Assembly: GCF_000975055.1 (NCBI RefSeq)
Contig: NZ_BBRB01000001.1
Coordinates: 689,751 to 753,750, forward strand
Direction: 5' to 3'
DNA: 64,000 nt
Source of the DNA: Demequina sediminicola
GTDB taxonomy: Bacteria; Actinomycetota; Actinomycetes; Actinomycetales; Demequinaceae
Position 1 is the stretch's first letter. Each line of letters opens with the position of its first letter. The notes beneath the pieces were generated by a model. The model was not told the origin of the DNA. It saw only the letters and a list, made by a program, of their open reading frames with translations, and ran no database searches. The position numbers were made by a program, and so were the translations under genes. This document shows, piece after piece, positions 52,430 to 61,443 of this stretch.

Positions 52430-52466
52430 ACGAGGCCCGGCCCCCATGATGGGAACCGGGCCTCGT
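52430..52466 (-). terminator. Terminator of the rpsF-ssb-rpsR-rplI operon
   Basis: ACGAGGCCCGG (52430-52440) and CCGGGCCTCGT (52456-52466) form an 11-bp perfect stem with a 15-nt loop, 15 bp after the rplI stop. Confidence 0.75.
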
Positions 52467-52480
52467 GAGCGTGAAGAGCG

Positions 52481-52927
52481 TTACTTCGCTGCTACCACCT
52501 GAACGGCGACAGTTGCGGAGATGTCTCCGTGCAGCGACACGTCCACGGTGTACTCGCCCAGCGCCTTGATGGGCTGGCCGATGTGGATGCGGCGCTTGTC
52601 GACCTTCGCGCGGTCGCCAATGGCGTCTGCGATGTCGGCCGGCGTCACGGCACCGAAGAGGCGACCGGACTTGCCGGCAGTCTTCTCGACCTTGACGGGA
52701 GCGGACTGCAGCGTGTTGCGTGCAGCCTGTGCCTCCTCGACGGAAGCGATCTCCTTGGCGCGCTGCGACTTACGCATGGCGTCGATCTGCTTCTCTGCAC
52801 CTGCGGACCACGGGGTGGCCAGCTTGCGGGGAACCAGGTAGTTGCGTGCGTAGCCGTTCTTGACGTCAACGACGTCACCGGCGATGCCGAGGCCTGAGAC
52901 CTCGTGGGTCAGGATGAGCTTTGCCAT
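52481..52927 (-). CDS. rplI: 50S ribosomal protein L9
   Basis: 148 residues from the ATG at 52927. MAKLILTHEVSGLGIAGDVV then DVKNGYARNYLVPRKLA is the L9 signature; the C-terminal domain is LFGAVTPADIADAI...IHIGQPIKALGEYTVDVSLHGDISATVAVQVV. It binds 23S rRNA at the base of the L1 stalk. Last gene of the operon. Confidence 0.97.
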   Translation of the reverse strand: MAKLILTHEVSGLGIAGDVVDVKNGYARNYLVPRKLATPWSAGAEKQIDAMRKSQRAKEIASVEEAQAARNTLQSAPVKVEKTAGKSGRLFGAVTPADIADAIGDRAKVDKRRIHIGQPIKALGEYTVDVSLHGDISATVAVQVVAAK

Positions 52928-52940
52928 GTCTGACCCCCGA

Positions 52941-53177
52941 TCAGCGGCCGGAGCCGGCGTAGGGAAGAAGCGCCATCTCGCGTGCGACCTTGATCGCGCG
53001 CGCGATTTCGCGCTGCTCCTGAACGGATACACCGGTCACGCGACGTGAACGGATCTTTCCGCGGTCGGAGATGAACTTACGCAGCAGAGCCGTGTCCTTG
53101 TAGTCGACGTGGTCGACCTTGGCGGCCTTGAGCGGGTTCACCTTCTTGCGCGGCTTGCGAATGTCTGGCTTAGCCAT
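52941..53177 (-). CDS. rpsR: 30S ribosomal protein S18
   Basis: 78 residues from the ATG at 53177. [49 protein letters not shown] is the S18 core. The N-terminus ([20 protein letters not shown]) has no CxxC zinc motif, so this is the zinc-independent form, or the operon never carried one. The start follows a GAGTATT-type spacer with AGGAG upstream. Lies 13 bp from rplI. Confidence 0.96.
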   Translation of the reverse strand: MAKPDIRKPRKKVNPLKAAKVDHVDYKDTALLRKFISDRGKIRSRRVTGVSVQEQREIARAIKVAREMALLPYAGSGR

Positions 53178-53205
53178 TGAATACTCCTGAAGTGGAAATA
53201 AGTGT

Positions 53206-53676
53206 TTAGAACGGGGGCTCGTCGGACGCGGGGGCGGATGCCCACGGGTCGTTGGAGGAGCCGCCTGCGGGAGCGCCACCACCGAAGTTGTTGCCGCCGC
53301 CGGATCCACCCTGACGCTGGGTACGGTTCACCTTGGCGGTGGCGTAACGCAGCGAAGGGCCGACCTCGTCGACCTGCAGCTCAACGACGGAGCGCTTTTC
53401 ACCATTGGACTCAAACGAACGCTGCACGAGGCGGCCCGAGACAATGACTCGAGTTCCCTTCGTGAGCGACTCGGCCACGTTTTCCGCGGCCTCGCGCCAC
53501 AAGGAGCAACGCATGAACAGGGTGTCGCCGTCCTTCCAATCACCGGACTGGCGATCGAAGGTGCGCGGCGTGGACGCCACAGTGAAGTTAACGACCGCGG
53601 CACCGGACTGAATAAAGCGCAGTTCGGGGTCAGCGGTCAGATTGCCAACGACGGTGATGGGCGTTTCGCCTGCCAT
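53206..53676 (-). CDS. ssb: Single-stranded DNA-binding protein
   Basis: 156 residues. [35 protein letters not shown], then [35 protein letters not shown] is the OB fold; a Gly/Asn-rich linker and the acidic tip SDEPPF follow, the tip that docks replication and repair partners. It tetramerises on single-stranded DNA. Between rpsR and rpsF as in most actinobacteria. Confidence 0.97.
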   Translation of the reverse strand: MAGETPITVVGNLTADPELRFIQSGAAVVNFTVASTPRTFDRQSGDWKDGDTLFMRCSLWREAAENVAESLTKGTRVIVSGRLVQRSFESNGEKRSVVELQVDEVGPSLRYATAKVNRTQRQGGSGGGNNFGGGAPAGGSSNDPWASAPASDEPPF

Positions 53677-53730
53677 GAGTATTCCCTTGAGTTTCGTGTG
53701 TGAGTATTTGGTTGCAGTCGGGATCAGTTG

Positions 53731-54021
53731 CTACTTGGCCTCAGGGCGCAGCAGCTTGGTGCGAAGAATGCTCTCGTTGAGGCTCAGCTGACGCTCGAGC
53801 TCCTTAGCGGTAGCGGTCTCAGCGGTGAAGTTCACCACTGCGTAGACGCCATCGTTCTTCTTCTTGATCGGGTAAGCCAGACGACGGCGGCCCCAGATGT
53901 CGAGCTTGTCGACGGTGCCCTTGTCGGTCGTGACCACGTTCAGGTACTTGTCGAGCGACGGCTGAACCGTACGCTCGTCCACCTCTGGATCGAGGATGAT
54001 CATCATTTCGTACTGACGCAT
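53731..54021 (-). CDS. rpsF: 30S ribosomal protein S6
   Basis: 96 residues from the ATG at 54021, behind a perfect AAAGGAGGTG Shine-Dalgarno. [20 protein letters not shown], then [31 protein letters not shown] is the S6 signature. First gene of the operon; S6 pairs with S18 on the 30S platform. The ~100 bp upstream should hold the operon promoter. Confidence 0.97.
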   Translation of the reverse strand: MRQYEMMIILDPEVDERTVQPSLDKYLNVVTTDKGTVDKLDIWGRRRLAYPIKKKNDGVYAVVNFTAETATAKELERQLSLNESILRTKLLRPEAK

Positions 54022-54243
54022 CGAGTAACCCACCTCCTTTGGACTGTGCGGCCACGGACGTTCCGTGGCAGGAGGGTTGATGCTTGCGCGCGATTTCACC
54101 CAGGTAGGTGAAGGCGAGCGCAGATCAGGATACCCCGCCGCAGTGACACGGCGCTAGCGGGTGTGGGGTTGTGCATACTCGGCGCTGCTGGAGGACTTCC
54201 GTAGACTGCCGGGGACACTGTTCGAGCAAAGGCGTGACTCTTG

Positions 54244-55473
54244 ATGTACGGCAATGATGATTTTGTTCCTGTGCTCCTCGGTACGGGAGTGGGTGCGTAT
54301 AACGTGGCCCGCTCGCTGCATGAGGTTTATGGGGTGAGGTCTTTGGCCTTGGGCCGGGCGGCGCTGCATGAGACAGCACATTCAGCGATTGTTGGGGTGA
54401 GGGCGCACCGCGATTTCGATAGCGCCGATGCCGTGGTTGCGACGTTGTTGAAGGTCGCCGAGGAATTTCCTGACCGCAAGCTGTTGTTGATTCCGACGAT
54501 TGAGTACTACACGAACGTCGCGTTGGACCACAGGGAGGCTCTTGAGGAGCACTTCATTGTGCCTTTGGTCAGCAGGGAGACAGCCGATGCTTTGATCGAC
54601 AAGTCGGCTTTCTACGCGACGTGTGAGAAGCACCAGATTCCGCACCCTCGGTCGGTCATTGTTCCTCCCGCCGGTGCGGGTGAGGAGCCCGAGATCCCTG
54701 ACCTCCCGTTCAGTTTCCCGGTGATTGCGAAGCCTTCCAACACCGACATTTACCCACGCTTGCACTTTGCTGGCAAGGAGAAGGTGTATCTCGTTGACGA
54801 TGCTGTGGAGTTGGTCAGCGTGCTTAAGCGCGTGAACGCCGGTGGCTATGACGACGACATGGTGGTGCAGGAGTTCATTCCTGGCGACGAGACGGTGATG
54901 CGTGTCGCGAACACCTACTCCGACCGAAACGGGACGATGCGTTCGTGTTCTGTAGGACAGGTGGTGATGGCTGACCACGACCCCACGATGGTGGGTAACA
55001 ACAACGCGATCATCTCTGTCGACGACCCCGACCTCACTGCTTCCCTCCGCTCGCTGCTCGACGCCATCGGTTATACGGGCACGGCCAACTTCGATGTCAT
55101 GAAGGATCCACGGGATGGTGTCTCCAAGGTCCTTGAAGTCAACCTGCGTCTGGGTGCCACCGCGTACTACGCGACGGCGGCCGGCGCCAACATCGTTCCG
55201 GCGATCGTCGAGGACCGCGTGTATGGCCGTGACCCTGGGGACTTAGTGACGACGGACAGCGTCCTGTGGATCAACCTGCCGCGATGGGTATCCCGCATCT
55301 ACACGCCCAAGGCCCTCCGCCCGCAGGTGAAGGCCGCAGCTCGCCGCCGCACCGCCCACACACTTCGCTACCATCCAGATCTGACTGCCAAACGGTTCAT
55401 CACGGTGATGCGGATCGACCTTCGCTATGCACTCTCGACGTTCAAGTACGGTCGCGCTGGAATGAATCAATAG
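54244..55473 (+). CDS. ATP-grasp carboxylate-amine ligase
   Basis: 409 residues from the ATG at 54244. FVPVLLGTGVGAYNVARSLHEVYG is the pre-ATP-grasp fold; FPVIAKPSNTDIY and MVVQEFIPGDE are ATP-grasp nucleotide contacts, and KVLEVNLRLGATAYYAT supplies the metal ligands (EVNLR). It resembles D-aspartate ligases that attach D-Asp to the peptidoglycan stem. With the PLP-fold and FemAB-type genes that follow, it may build the interpeptide bridge. The 3' end overlaps the convergent PLP gene by 32 bp. Confidence 0.83.
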   Translation: MYGNDDFVPVLLGTGVGAYNVARSLHEVYGVRSLALGRAALHETAHSAIVGVRAHRDFDSADAVVATLLKVAEEFPDRKLLLIPTIEYYTNVALDHREALEEHFIVPLVSRETADALIDKSAFYATCEKHQIPHPRSVIVPPAGAGEEPEIPDLPFSFPVIAKPSNTDIYPRLHFAGKEKVYLVDDAVELVSVLKRVNAGGYDDDMVVQEFIPGDETVMRVANTYSDRNGTMRSCSVGQVVMADHDPTMVGNNNAIISVDDPDLTASLRSLLDAIGYTGTANFDVMKDPRDGVSKVLEVNLRLGATAYYATAAGANIVPAIVEDRVYGRDPGDLVTTDSVLWINLPRWVSRIYTPKALRPQVKAAARRRTAHTLRYHPDLTAKRFITVMRIDLRYALSTFKYGRAGMNQ

Positions 55474-56626
55474 CCTCACGAACATGCGCTGCGATGGCAG
55501 CGGTCTCGTGTGCGTCGCGTCCCGTGGGCACATTGACGATGCGTGAGATGACGTCTTCAGTGACGGCCACAGCAGGGTCGCTCGGGTCATAGCCATAGCT
55601 GCTTGGGTCGGTTGCGCCAGGAAAAAGCGCAGGCCGGTACCAGGACCCGGCATACACGCCACGGCCGCGAAGGTCGGCGACCACGGCATCCGCATCAACT
55701 CCTGCGGGGACCAACAACGGAAGTCGAATGAGCGGCTGCAGTGCACCGTCAGCGTCGACGATCGCGACACCTGCAGGAACCAGGTCGCTGAGAGTCTCAA
55801 GGTAAACCGCAACCGAGGCGCGCCGGCTCTGTTCGAGCGTTCCCAGCTGCGGAAGGTGCTCCGCCATGTGCCCCTGAACCCAATCTGAGGCCGCGAGGTC
55901 CGAATGCGCCAGTTCGCCGGCCTGCTCCGACGGTGCCACGGCGGGCTCGAACAGCCCTGCACGTGTGAGCCCGGCACGCATCGGCCGGCTAAGCGCGCCT
56001 GGCAAACGACGCAAGACTCCCAACTGGGTGCGATACGTCTTAGCCGCGAACTGCAGCCGTGCGGACGGTGCTACAAGCGCTTCCAACAGAGCGGAGGCAC
56101 GGTCGCGAAACTCGGTGTGGGGAGTATCCGGGTTGATCCAGACTGCCCCACCAAACTTCGTGGGAAGCGCCTTCTCCACGCCAAAGGAATGGACCGACAC
56201 ATCCGCAAGGGGGACCCCGTGCTCGTCCCGCGCCATCCGACCCAAAGCGTGCGCCGAATCCTCCACGACCACCACGTTCCGGCCGCGTGCAGCTGCCGCG
56301 AGCGCACGCGATCGAGGCTCATCGACGATGCCGAACGTGTGCTGAACGGTCAGCGCCACCGCGTCATCAGGCAGCGTCAAAGCATCGGGGTCAAGAGCAC
56401 ACGAATCAGCATGAATATCGGCATACACCGGCCGCAAACCTTCAACCAGAATGGGATCGACAGCAGTCGAGCACGTGAGGGACTGTGTCAGGACGGTGCC
56501 GTTCTTCTGCTCCGCCGCGAGTGCCCGGTAGACCTGCTGAAGCCCGTACCGCGCCTTGAACGTCAGGTGCCAGTCGTCGGGACGCGTGCCAGTGAGCCGC
56601 GCAAGTTCCTGCCGAACCGTATCCAT
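55442..56626 (-). CDS. DegT/DnrJ/EryC1-type PLP-dependent transferase
   Basis: 394 residues from the ATG at 56626. VYADIHADSCALDPDAL, ALTVQHTFGIVDEPRSRALA, VVVVEDSAHALG and HSFGVEKALPTKFGGAVW are the DegT-family blocks, with the PLP Lys in VEKALPTKFGG. Such enzymes transaminate nucleotide-sugar intermediates or, in bridge clusters, make amino acids. Substrate unknown. It lies between the ATP-grasp and FemAB genes on the opposite strand. Confidence 0.78.
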   Translation of the reverse strand: MDTVRQELARLTGTRPDDWHLTFKARYGLQQVYRALAAEQKNGTVLTQSLTCSTAVDPILVEGLRPVYADIHADSCALDPDALTLPDDAVALTVQHTFGIVDEPRSRALAAAARGRNVVVVEDSAHALGRMARDEHGVPLADVSVHSFGVEKALPTKFGGAVWINPDTPHTEFRDRASALLEALVAPSARLQFAAKTYRTQLGVLRRLPGALSRPMRAGLTRAGLFEPAVAPSEQAGELAHSDLAASDWVQGHMAEHLPQLGTLEQSRRASVAVYLETLSDLVPAGVAIVDADGALQPLIRLPLLVPAGVDADAVVADLRGRGVYAGSWYRPALFPGATDPSSYGYDPSDPAVAVTEDVISRIVNVPTGRDAHETAAIAAHVREAIDSFQRDRT

Positions 56627-56712
56627 GCGCCCCATTATGGACGGGCGCGCCCCGTTGGTCGCGACTCTGCACAGTGCGCGGTGAGGCATTGGCCGCTAGC
56701 TCCCATGCGGTC

Positions 56713-56718
56713 TAGGCT
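56713..56718 (+). promoter_or_regulatory. Probable -10 box of a leaderless transcript
   Basis: TAGGCT lies 7 bp before the GTG at 56726; no Shine-Dalgarno precedes that GTG. Confidence 0.45.
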
Positions 56719-56725
56719 CGTGGAC

Positions 56726-57760
56726 GTGACTGCCACCCTCCACATCACCGAGATCTCAACTGATGACTTTCTCGCACTCGCCCGCACTGGATCCGAGCCG
56801 GTCCCCATTGAGCAGGGGCCTGCATGGGATGCGTACGATGCCGCGGTTGAGGGCCGTTCACACTGGCGGCGGCTGCGTATCGACGCGGGGGACGATGCTG
56901 TTGCCGTCATCTCGTTGAGTGCGTACGAGGGGCGCGGGTTCCGATATCTGTGGGCCCGCCACGGACCGGTGTGGTTGACCGAGCAGACAGCATCGCGGGA
57001 ACGCGCCGTTCGCGGAGCACTCGTGGCATACCTGCGAAGGGAAGCGCCGTGGGCGACTTTTGTGCGGCTCCACGCAAAGGAAGAGGCCTCCGACCTCCAC
57101 GAGCTTCTGCAGACCGTGACGTACGACCACACCATCGTGTTGGATCTCACGCCTGACGAACACAAGATTTTGGCGAGCTTCTCCAAGCGTGGTCGCTATA
57201 AGGTGCGCCGCACGCTCAAGGACACGGATATGACCGTGACCGAGGAGTCGGACACCACGCCGGAGAAGTTCGAGGAGCTGTACGCGATCTACCGCGAGAC
57301 TGCCGAGCGTGATGGCTTCGGGATCTTCCCCGCATCGGTCTACCTAGAGATGCTCGATGCCCTCGGAGAGCACGTCCGCCTCTGGGTAGCGCGGCGCCAT
57401 GACACTGGCAAGAACGGCGACCTCGTCCCGGGCCGCGCTGTCTCGTGGGTGTTGAGCACTGTCTACGACAACGCAGGATGTGACACGTACGCCGCCGGCA
57501 ACACCGAGGCCCGTGACACGAACGCGGCCGTGCGCCTCAAGTGGGAGATCATTACTGCGCTCAAGGCTGAAGGCGTCACTCAATACGACCTCATGGGCGT
57601 GGGCTCGGATCGCGCGCCCACGCTGATGGGTGTGCGCGAGTTCAAGCAGCAGTTTGGCGAGGTTTCGTTTGTGGATCCCGCCTGGGACGTTGCCCTCAAG
57701 CCGTTGCGCTACCGCATGTTGCACTGGGCACTCAAGGCCAAGCGCGCGCTGCGGCGGTAG
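56726..57760 (+). CDS. FemAB-family peptidoglycan bridge aminoacyltransferase
   Basis: 344 residues from the GTG at 56726; the ATG at 56705 is in frame but the leaderless box favours the GTG. FEQG-like entry (PVPIEQGPAWDAYDAAVEG), GFRYLWARHGPVWL, LTPDEHKILASFSKRGRYKVRRTLKD (the conserved basic block) and YDLMGVGSDRAPTLMGVREFKQQFGEVSFVDPAWD (the closing FemAB/lipid II motif) identify the GNAT-fold family. These enzymes move an amino acid from aminoacyl-tRNA to lipid II stem peptides to make interpeptide bridges. Confidence 0.88.
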   Translation: MTATLHITEISTDDFLALARTGSEPVPIEQGPAWDAYDAAVEGRSHWRRLRIDAGDDAVAVISLSAYEGRGFRYLWARHGPVWLTEQTASRERAVRGALVAYLRREAPWATFVRLHAKEEASDLHELLQTVTYDHTIVLDLTPDEHKILASFSKRGRYKVRRTLKDTDMTVTEESDTTPEKFEELYAIYRETAERDGFGIFPASVYLEMLDALGEHVRLWVARRHDTGKNGDLVPGRAVSWVLSTVYDNAGCDTYAAGNTEARDTNAAVRLKWEIITALKAEGVTQYDLMGVGSDRAPTLMGVREFKQQFGEVSFVDPAWDVALKPLRYRMLHWALKAKRALRR

Positions 57761-57785
57761 CCTTCCTGCGCTCGCCTACCGCGGC

Positions 57786-58304
57786 CTACCGCCCTGCGTC
57801 CGCAGCCGCCTGCGCTGCAAGAAGCGGTGACCGGTACCCGGGGGCACACGCCAAAGTGACGATGCTGGCCACAGCAAGCACAGCGGTCATCCAATGGGTC
57901 ACATAGGCGGCTGAATCCAGAAGCTCGGGCGTCGCACCTGACTCTTCTCGCGTTGTTGTTACCAGGATGATGATCCACACCTGTCCGCACAGTGCAAGGA
58001 CGATGCGCGCCGCATTCGCGACGTGTCCTCCCATGTCCGAAGCGTTCAGGCTGGCCAGCATCATCCATAGCCACGTCGCCAAGAACGCGACCCACATGGC
58101 GGCGGCTCCCCAGAAACCTGCCGCTTCGAATTCGATCGTCGCGAGCGGCGTGTAGCCGGTATAGACGATAGGGCCGAGCACGAGCACCGCCGCGGCAGCC
58201 CAAGGCCAGCCGAGCGCTCGCTTGCCGTGGCGCTGACGGGCTCGACGCGATCCCCACGCCACGCAGACAAAGACCACAATCGCGGCCAGGCCGCCAAAAG
58301 TCAT
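57786..58304 (-). CDS. Membrane protein of unknown function
   Basis: 172 residues from the ATG at 58304 with five membrane helices: FGGLAAIVVFVCVAWGS, WPWAAAAVLVLGPIVYTG, FWGAAAMWVAFLATWLWMMLAS, AARIVLALCGQVWIIILV and AVLAVASIVTLACAPG. No family recognised. It starts 11 bp after the PBP stop on the same strand, so it is probably in the ponA-like transcript. Confidence 0.7.
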   Translation of the reverse strand: MTFGGLAAIVVFVCVAWGSRRARQRHGKRALGWPWAAAAVLVLGPIVYTGYTPLATIEFEAAGFWGAAAMWVAFLATWLWMMLASLNASDMGGHVANAARIVLALCGQVWIIILVTTTREESGATPELLDSAAYVTHWMTAVLAVASIVTLACAPGYRSPLLAAQAAADAGR

Positions 58305-58314
58305 CGGAGGTCCC

Positions 58315-60615
58315 CTACGGTGCGGGCGACGGTGCGCCCGAAACATCTGGCGCTGGCGACAACGTCGGTGTTGGGGTGGGCGTGGGAGTCGGCTTCGGTG
58401 GGTCCACGGTCTCCGTGGGCGTGGGTACCGGGTCCGGCTCTGACGTCTCGGTGGGCGTCGGGGTCGGCGTAGGCGTTGGGGTCGGCGACGGCGAGGTCGT
58501 CGGCTCCAGCAACTGGTCAGTTCCTACGTTCGCGCGTGCAGGGAACTCTTCCACCGGGTAGTCCTCGAGGATTGGGCCCATCATCCAGGTCCACACGGAT
58601 GCGGGGACAGATCCACCAGTGATCTCGCTATACCCACCAAAGGTGGTGATGCTCTCCGTGGAGCCGTCTTCACCCACTTGGTACATCGACACCGCGCCCA
58701 CAATCTGTGGCGAGAAGCCCACGAACCATGCGGACTTGTTGTCGTTCGATGTTCCGGTCTTACCTGCGAGGGGTCGGCCAAGTTCTGACGCGGTGATTCC
58801 CGATCCACCATTCACGACCTGCTGCATCGCGTAGGTGGTGTCCGCCATGACGTCCTCTTCGAAGACGCGCTGACTGTCAACCTCGTGGCTGTAGACAGTC
58901 TCGCCGTCGCGTGCGACCAGCGACGCGACAATGTAGGGATCCGTGCTCAGTCCGCCGGTGGCGAAGGTCGAGTATGCGGACGCCATGTCGATGTTGCGCG
59001 GAGATGCTGTTCCGAGGACGTTCGAGGCGTTTGCTTCGAGGCCCAGGGTGTCTTCGGGAAGACCGGCGGTGATTGCGGTGTCCATCACGGTCTGTGGGCC
59101 GATGTCCTGTGACAGGCCCACATAGGCCGTGTTGATGGACTGCTCGGTTGCTTCGACGAGGTCGACTACGCCGTAGCTGATGCCGCCGAAGTTGCGCACG
59201 GGGTCCTCGAACCCGGGGAACTCCATGTCGTTGTTGCCCAGGTACTGCGATTCGAGCGAGATACCGCGCTCGAGAGCCCCCACCAACGCGAAGGGCTTGA
59301 AGGTCGAGCCTGCTTGGGCGACGTCTTGCGTGACGGAGTTGCGCTGGCGTTCAAGGTAGTCCGCGCCGCCGTACATCGAGGTGATGGCGCCGGTGTCTGC
59401 TTCGATGGTGCTTGCTGCGACCTGCAGGTTGTCTGCGTGGTCGTCGGGCATCTGTGCCACGGCTTCCTCGGCGGCCTCTTGGTGGTCCGCGATGATTGTC
59501 GTGGTGATGTGATAGCCCTGCGACTCCACCTCGTCCCGGCTAATCCCTGTCGCTGCGGCTACCTCATCGAGTGCAGTTTGAATGATGTAGCCCTGTGGCC
59601 CACCAAAGACGTCTTCGCGCGCATAAGCGACTGGCTCGGGGAACACCCTTTGATCGTCGCGCTCGTCCTGGGTGATGAACTCGGCGTCGACCATGCCGTC
59701 GAGGACATAGTTCCAGCGGACCTCTGCTTGATCGTGGTCAACTGCCGGGTCCCAGGCACTTGGTGCGGGGACGAGGCCGGCGAGCATCGCGGCTTCGGAC
59801 AGCGTTAACTCGGAAGCGTGCTTGTCGTAGTACTCGCGAGTGGCGGCCTCAATACCGTAGGCACCGCGGCCTAGGTAGATGGTGTTGAGGTAGTTCTCAA
59901 GGATCTCGTCCTTGGACTGTTGCGAGTCGATCTTCAGCGCGAGCAGCGTTTCCTTGATCTTGCCTGGAATCGAGGTGGTGGTTTCGCCCACGTAGTAGCG
60001 CTCGACGTACTGCTGAGTGATGGAGGATCCACCGCGAGGCTTGTCGAGCACGACGGTGTCCCACAGTGCCTTCACCATTCCGGGGATGTTGATTCCCGAG
60101 TTGGTGTAGAAGGTGCGGTCTTCGGCAGCCACGAAGGCGTCCGGAACATACTCGGGAAGGGTGTCAATCGCCACGGACTCGCGGTCGGCGACTCCTAGGC
60201 GGGCCATTTCTGTCTCGCCGTCTGCGTAGTAGAAGACGGATGATTCGGCCTGAGCGAAGTCGTCAGGCTCGGGTACTTCGAGGCGTGTGTAGACAATCAC
60301 GACTGCAACGATGCCGATGATGGTGATGGCGAGCAGGGCAATCAGCATCCACAGCAGGATGCGCTTGACCCAGCCCTTCCAGCCGCGTGGTTCTTTCTCG
60401 TCGTCGGAGCCACCTGAGCCGCCCTTGCCGCCGCCTGAGCCACCCACGGACTTCGCGGCGGGTACTGGCTGCACGCCGGTAGCCCCCCATTCGGCCGTGG
60501 TGGGCTTTGACTTGGGCGCGGATGTCGCATTGACGCCCGTCGAGGATCGGGTCGGCTGCGCGCCGGTAGGCACGCGCGTCGACCTGCGCTGCGGTGTTTT
60601 CGAAGTGTCGCTCAC
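58315..60615 (-). CDS. Class A penicillin-binding protein (transglycosylase-transpeptidase)
   Basis: 766 residues from the GTG at 60615, which follows TAGGGT by 7 bp, a leaderless start. A cytoplasmic Ser/Thr/Gly-rich region of about 110 residues precedes one membrane helix (ILLWMLIALLAITIIGIVAVVIVY). GT51: FVAAEDRTFYTNSGINIPGM and RGGSSITQQYVERYYVG. Transpeptidase: STFKPFALVG (Ser nucleophile), SINTAYVGL and KTGTSNDNKSAW. The last ~65 residues are a Pro/Thr-rich tail. It polymerises and cross-links peptidoglycan; the position beside padR-ino1 corresponds to mycobacterial ponA1. Confidence 0.94.
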   Translation of the reverse strand: MSDTSKTPQRRSTRVPTGAQPTRSSTGVNATSAPKSKPTTAEWGATGVQPVPAAKSVGGSGGGKGGSGGSDDEKEPRGWKGWVKRILLWMLIALLAITIIGIVAVVIVYTRLEVPEPDDFAQAESSVFYYADGETEMARLGVADRESVAIDTLPEYVPDAFVAAEDRTFYTNSGINIPGMVKALWDTVVLDKPRGGSSITQQYVERYYVGETTTSIPGKIKETLLALKIDSQQSKDEILENYLNTIYLGRGAYGIEAATREYYDKHASELTLSEAAMLAGLVPAPSAWDPAVDHDQAEVRWNYVLDGMVDAEFITQDERDDQRVFPEPVAYAREDVFGGPQGYIIQTALDEVAAATGISRDEVESQGYHITTTIIADHQEAAEEAVAQMPDDHADNLQVAASTIEADTGAITSMYGGADYLERQRNSVTQDVAQAGSTFKPFALVGALERGISLESQYLGNNDMEFPGFEDPVRNFGGISYGVVDLVEATEQSINTAYVGLSQDIGPQTVMDTAITAGLPEDTLGLEANASNVLGTASPRNIDMASAYSTFATGGLSTDPYIVASLVARDGETVYSHEVDSQRVFEEDVMADTTYAMQQVVNGGSGITASELGRPLAGKTGTSNDNKSAWFVGFSPQIVGAVSMYQVGEDGSTESITTFGGYSEITGGSVPASVWTWMMGPILEDYPVEEFPARANVGTDQLLEPTTSPSPTPTPTPTPTPTETSEPDPVPTPTETVDPPKPTPTPTPTPTLSPAPDVSGAPSPAP

Positions 60616-60622
60616 GATAGTT

Positions 60623-60628
60623 ACCCTA
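60623..60628 (-). promoter_or_regulatory. Probable -10 box of the PBP gene
   Basis: Minus-strand TAGGGT lies 7 bp before the GTG at 60615. Confidence 0.45.
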
Positions 60629-60768
60629 GGAAAGTTTCTGGGTTGTGCGGTGGTTGCCGCGCGCACAGGGCCGGTGCCTGTGCCCCCAATGACGTCTTCA
60701 ACGCTTGACGACCCAGTTTTGTGACCTATGCGTGCAATTCTCCACAGTACCGTGATCTTCGTTTCCGA

Positions 60769-60785
60769 TGTATCGCGGCGATACA
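60769..60785 (+). promoter_or_regulatory. Palindrome upstream of padR
   Basis: TGTATCGC-G-GCGATACA is a perfect 17-bp dyad, 54 bp before the padR ATG, with TATGGT (60795-60800) as a possible -10 just after it. PadR proteins often bind such ATAC-N-GTAT-like dyads at their own promoters, so it is the likely operator of padR and ino1. Confidence 0.65.
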
Positions 60786-60838
60786 ACGCTCTGCTATGGT
60801 CGAGTTTTGGGCACATCTCTCGAGCGAGGAAGGCACTC

Positions 60839-61432
60839 ATGGCAAAGACTGACGTTCTGTCACTTGCCATCCTTGGCATGCTCGCTGAGCAGCCGCTGCA
60901 CGGATACCAGATCCGTAAGCGCCTGAGCGGCGAGCTTGGACCGTTCCGTGCCCTGAGTTACGGGTCGCTGTACCCCTGCCTGAAGCGCATGGTCGCCTCG
61001 GGCTACATCGCCGCCGATGACTCCAACAGCACCGATGTCACACGGCCCGGTGGTTCCAAGCGCTCGCGCATCGCGTACCAATTGACGGACGCCGGAACTG
61101 ACCGGCTGGCGCGCGAACTCGCCTCTTCCGGAGCATCATCGTGGGACGACGAAGCCTTCGATGTGCGCTTCTCGCTCTTTGGGAAAACCGACTCCGAGAC
61201 TCGGTTGCGCATTTTGGAAGGGCGCCGCACTCGGCTAGCCGAGCGCCTCGAAGATGTTGCTGAGGGCCTTGCGCGACAGCGCGATCGCCTGGACGCCTAC
61301 ACCGCTGAACTCCAGCGACACGGCCTTGAACGCGTTGAGCGCGAGGTCGAGTGGCTGGACAAGCTTATTGAAGACGAACGTTCCGCAACCCGCGGGACCG
61401 ATCACCACACCGCTTCCGCGGGAGACAAGTAA
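60839..61432 (+). CDS. PadR-family transcriptional regulator
   Basis: 197 residues from the ATG at 60839 (GAGGAAGG upstream). [23 protein letters not shown]...[24 protein letters not shown] is the PadR winged helix; ...[22 protein letters not shown] completes it, and a C-terminal coiled region ([49 protein letters not shown]) is the Vir_act_alpha_C dimerisation domain. Directly before ino1 with an 11-bp gap, so it most likely controls inositol synthesis and itself. Confidence 0.93.
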   Translation: MAKTDVLSLAILGMLAEQPLHGYQIRKRLSGELGPFRALSYGSLYPCLKRMVASGYIAADDSNSTDVTRPGGSKRSRIAYQLTDAGTDRLARELASSGASSWDDEAFDVRFSLFGKTDSETRLRILEGRRTRLAERLEDVAEGLARQRDRLDAYTAELQRHGLERVEREVEWLDKLIEDERSATRGTDHHTASAGDK

Positions 61433-61443
61433 AAGGAGAAATC

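Noticed and set aside
55904..56704. Long N-terminal extension of the FemAB-type reading frame
   Set aside because: The extra 270 codons are antisense to the PLP transferase gene and lack protein character; the leaderless GTG at 56726 is preferred.
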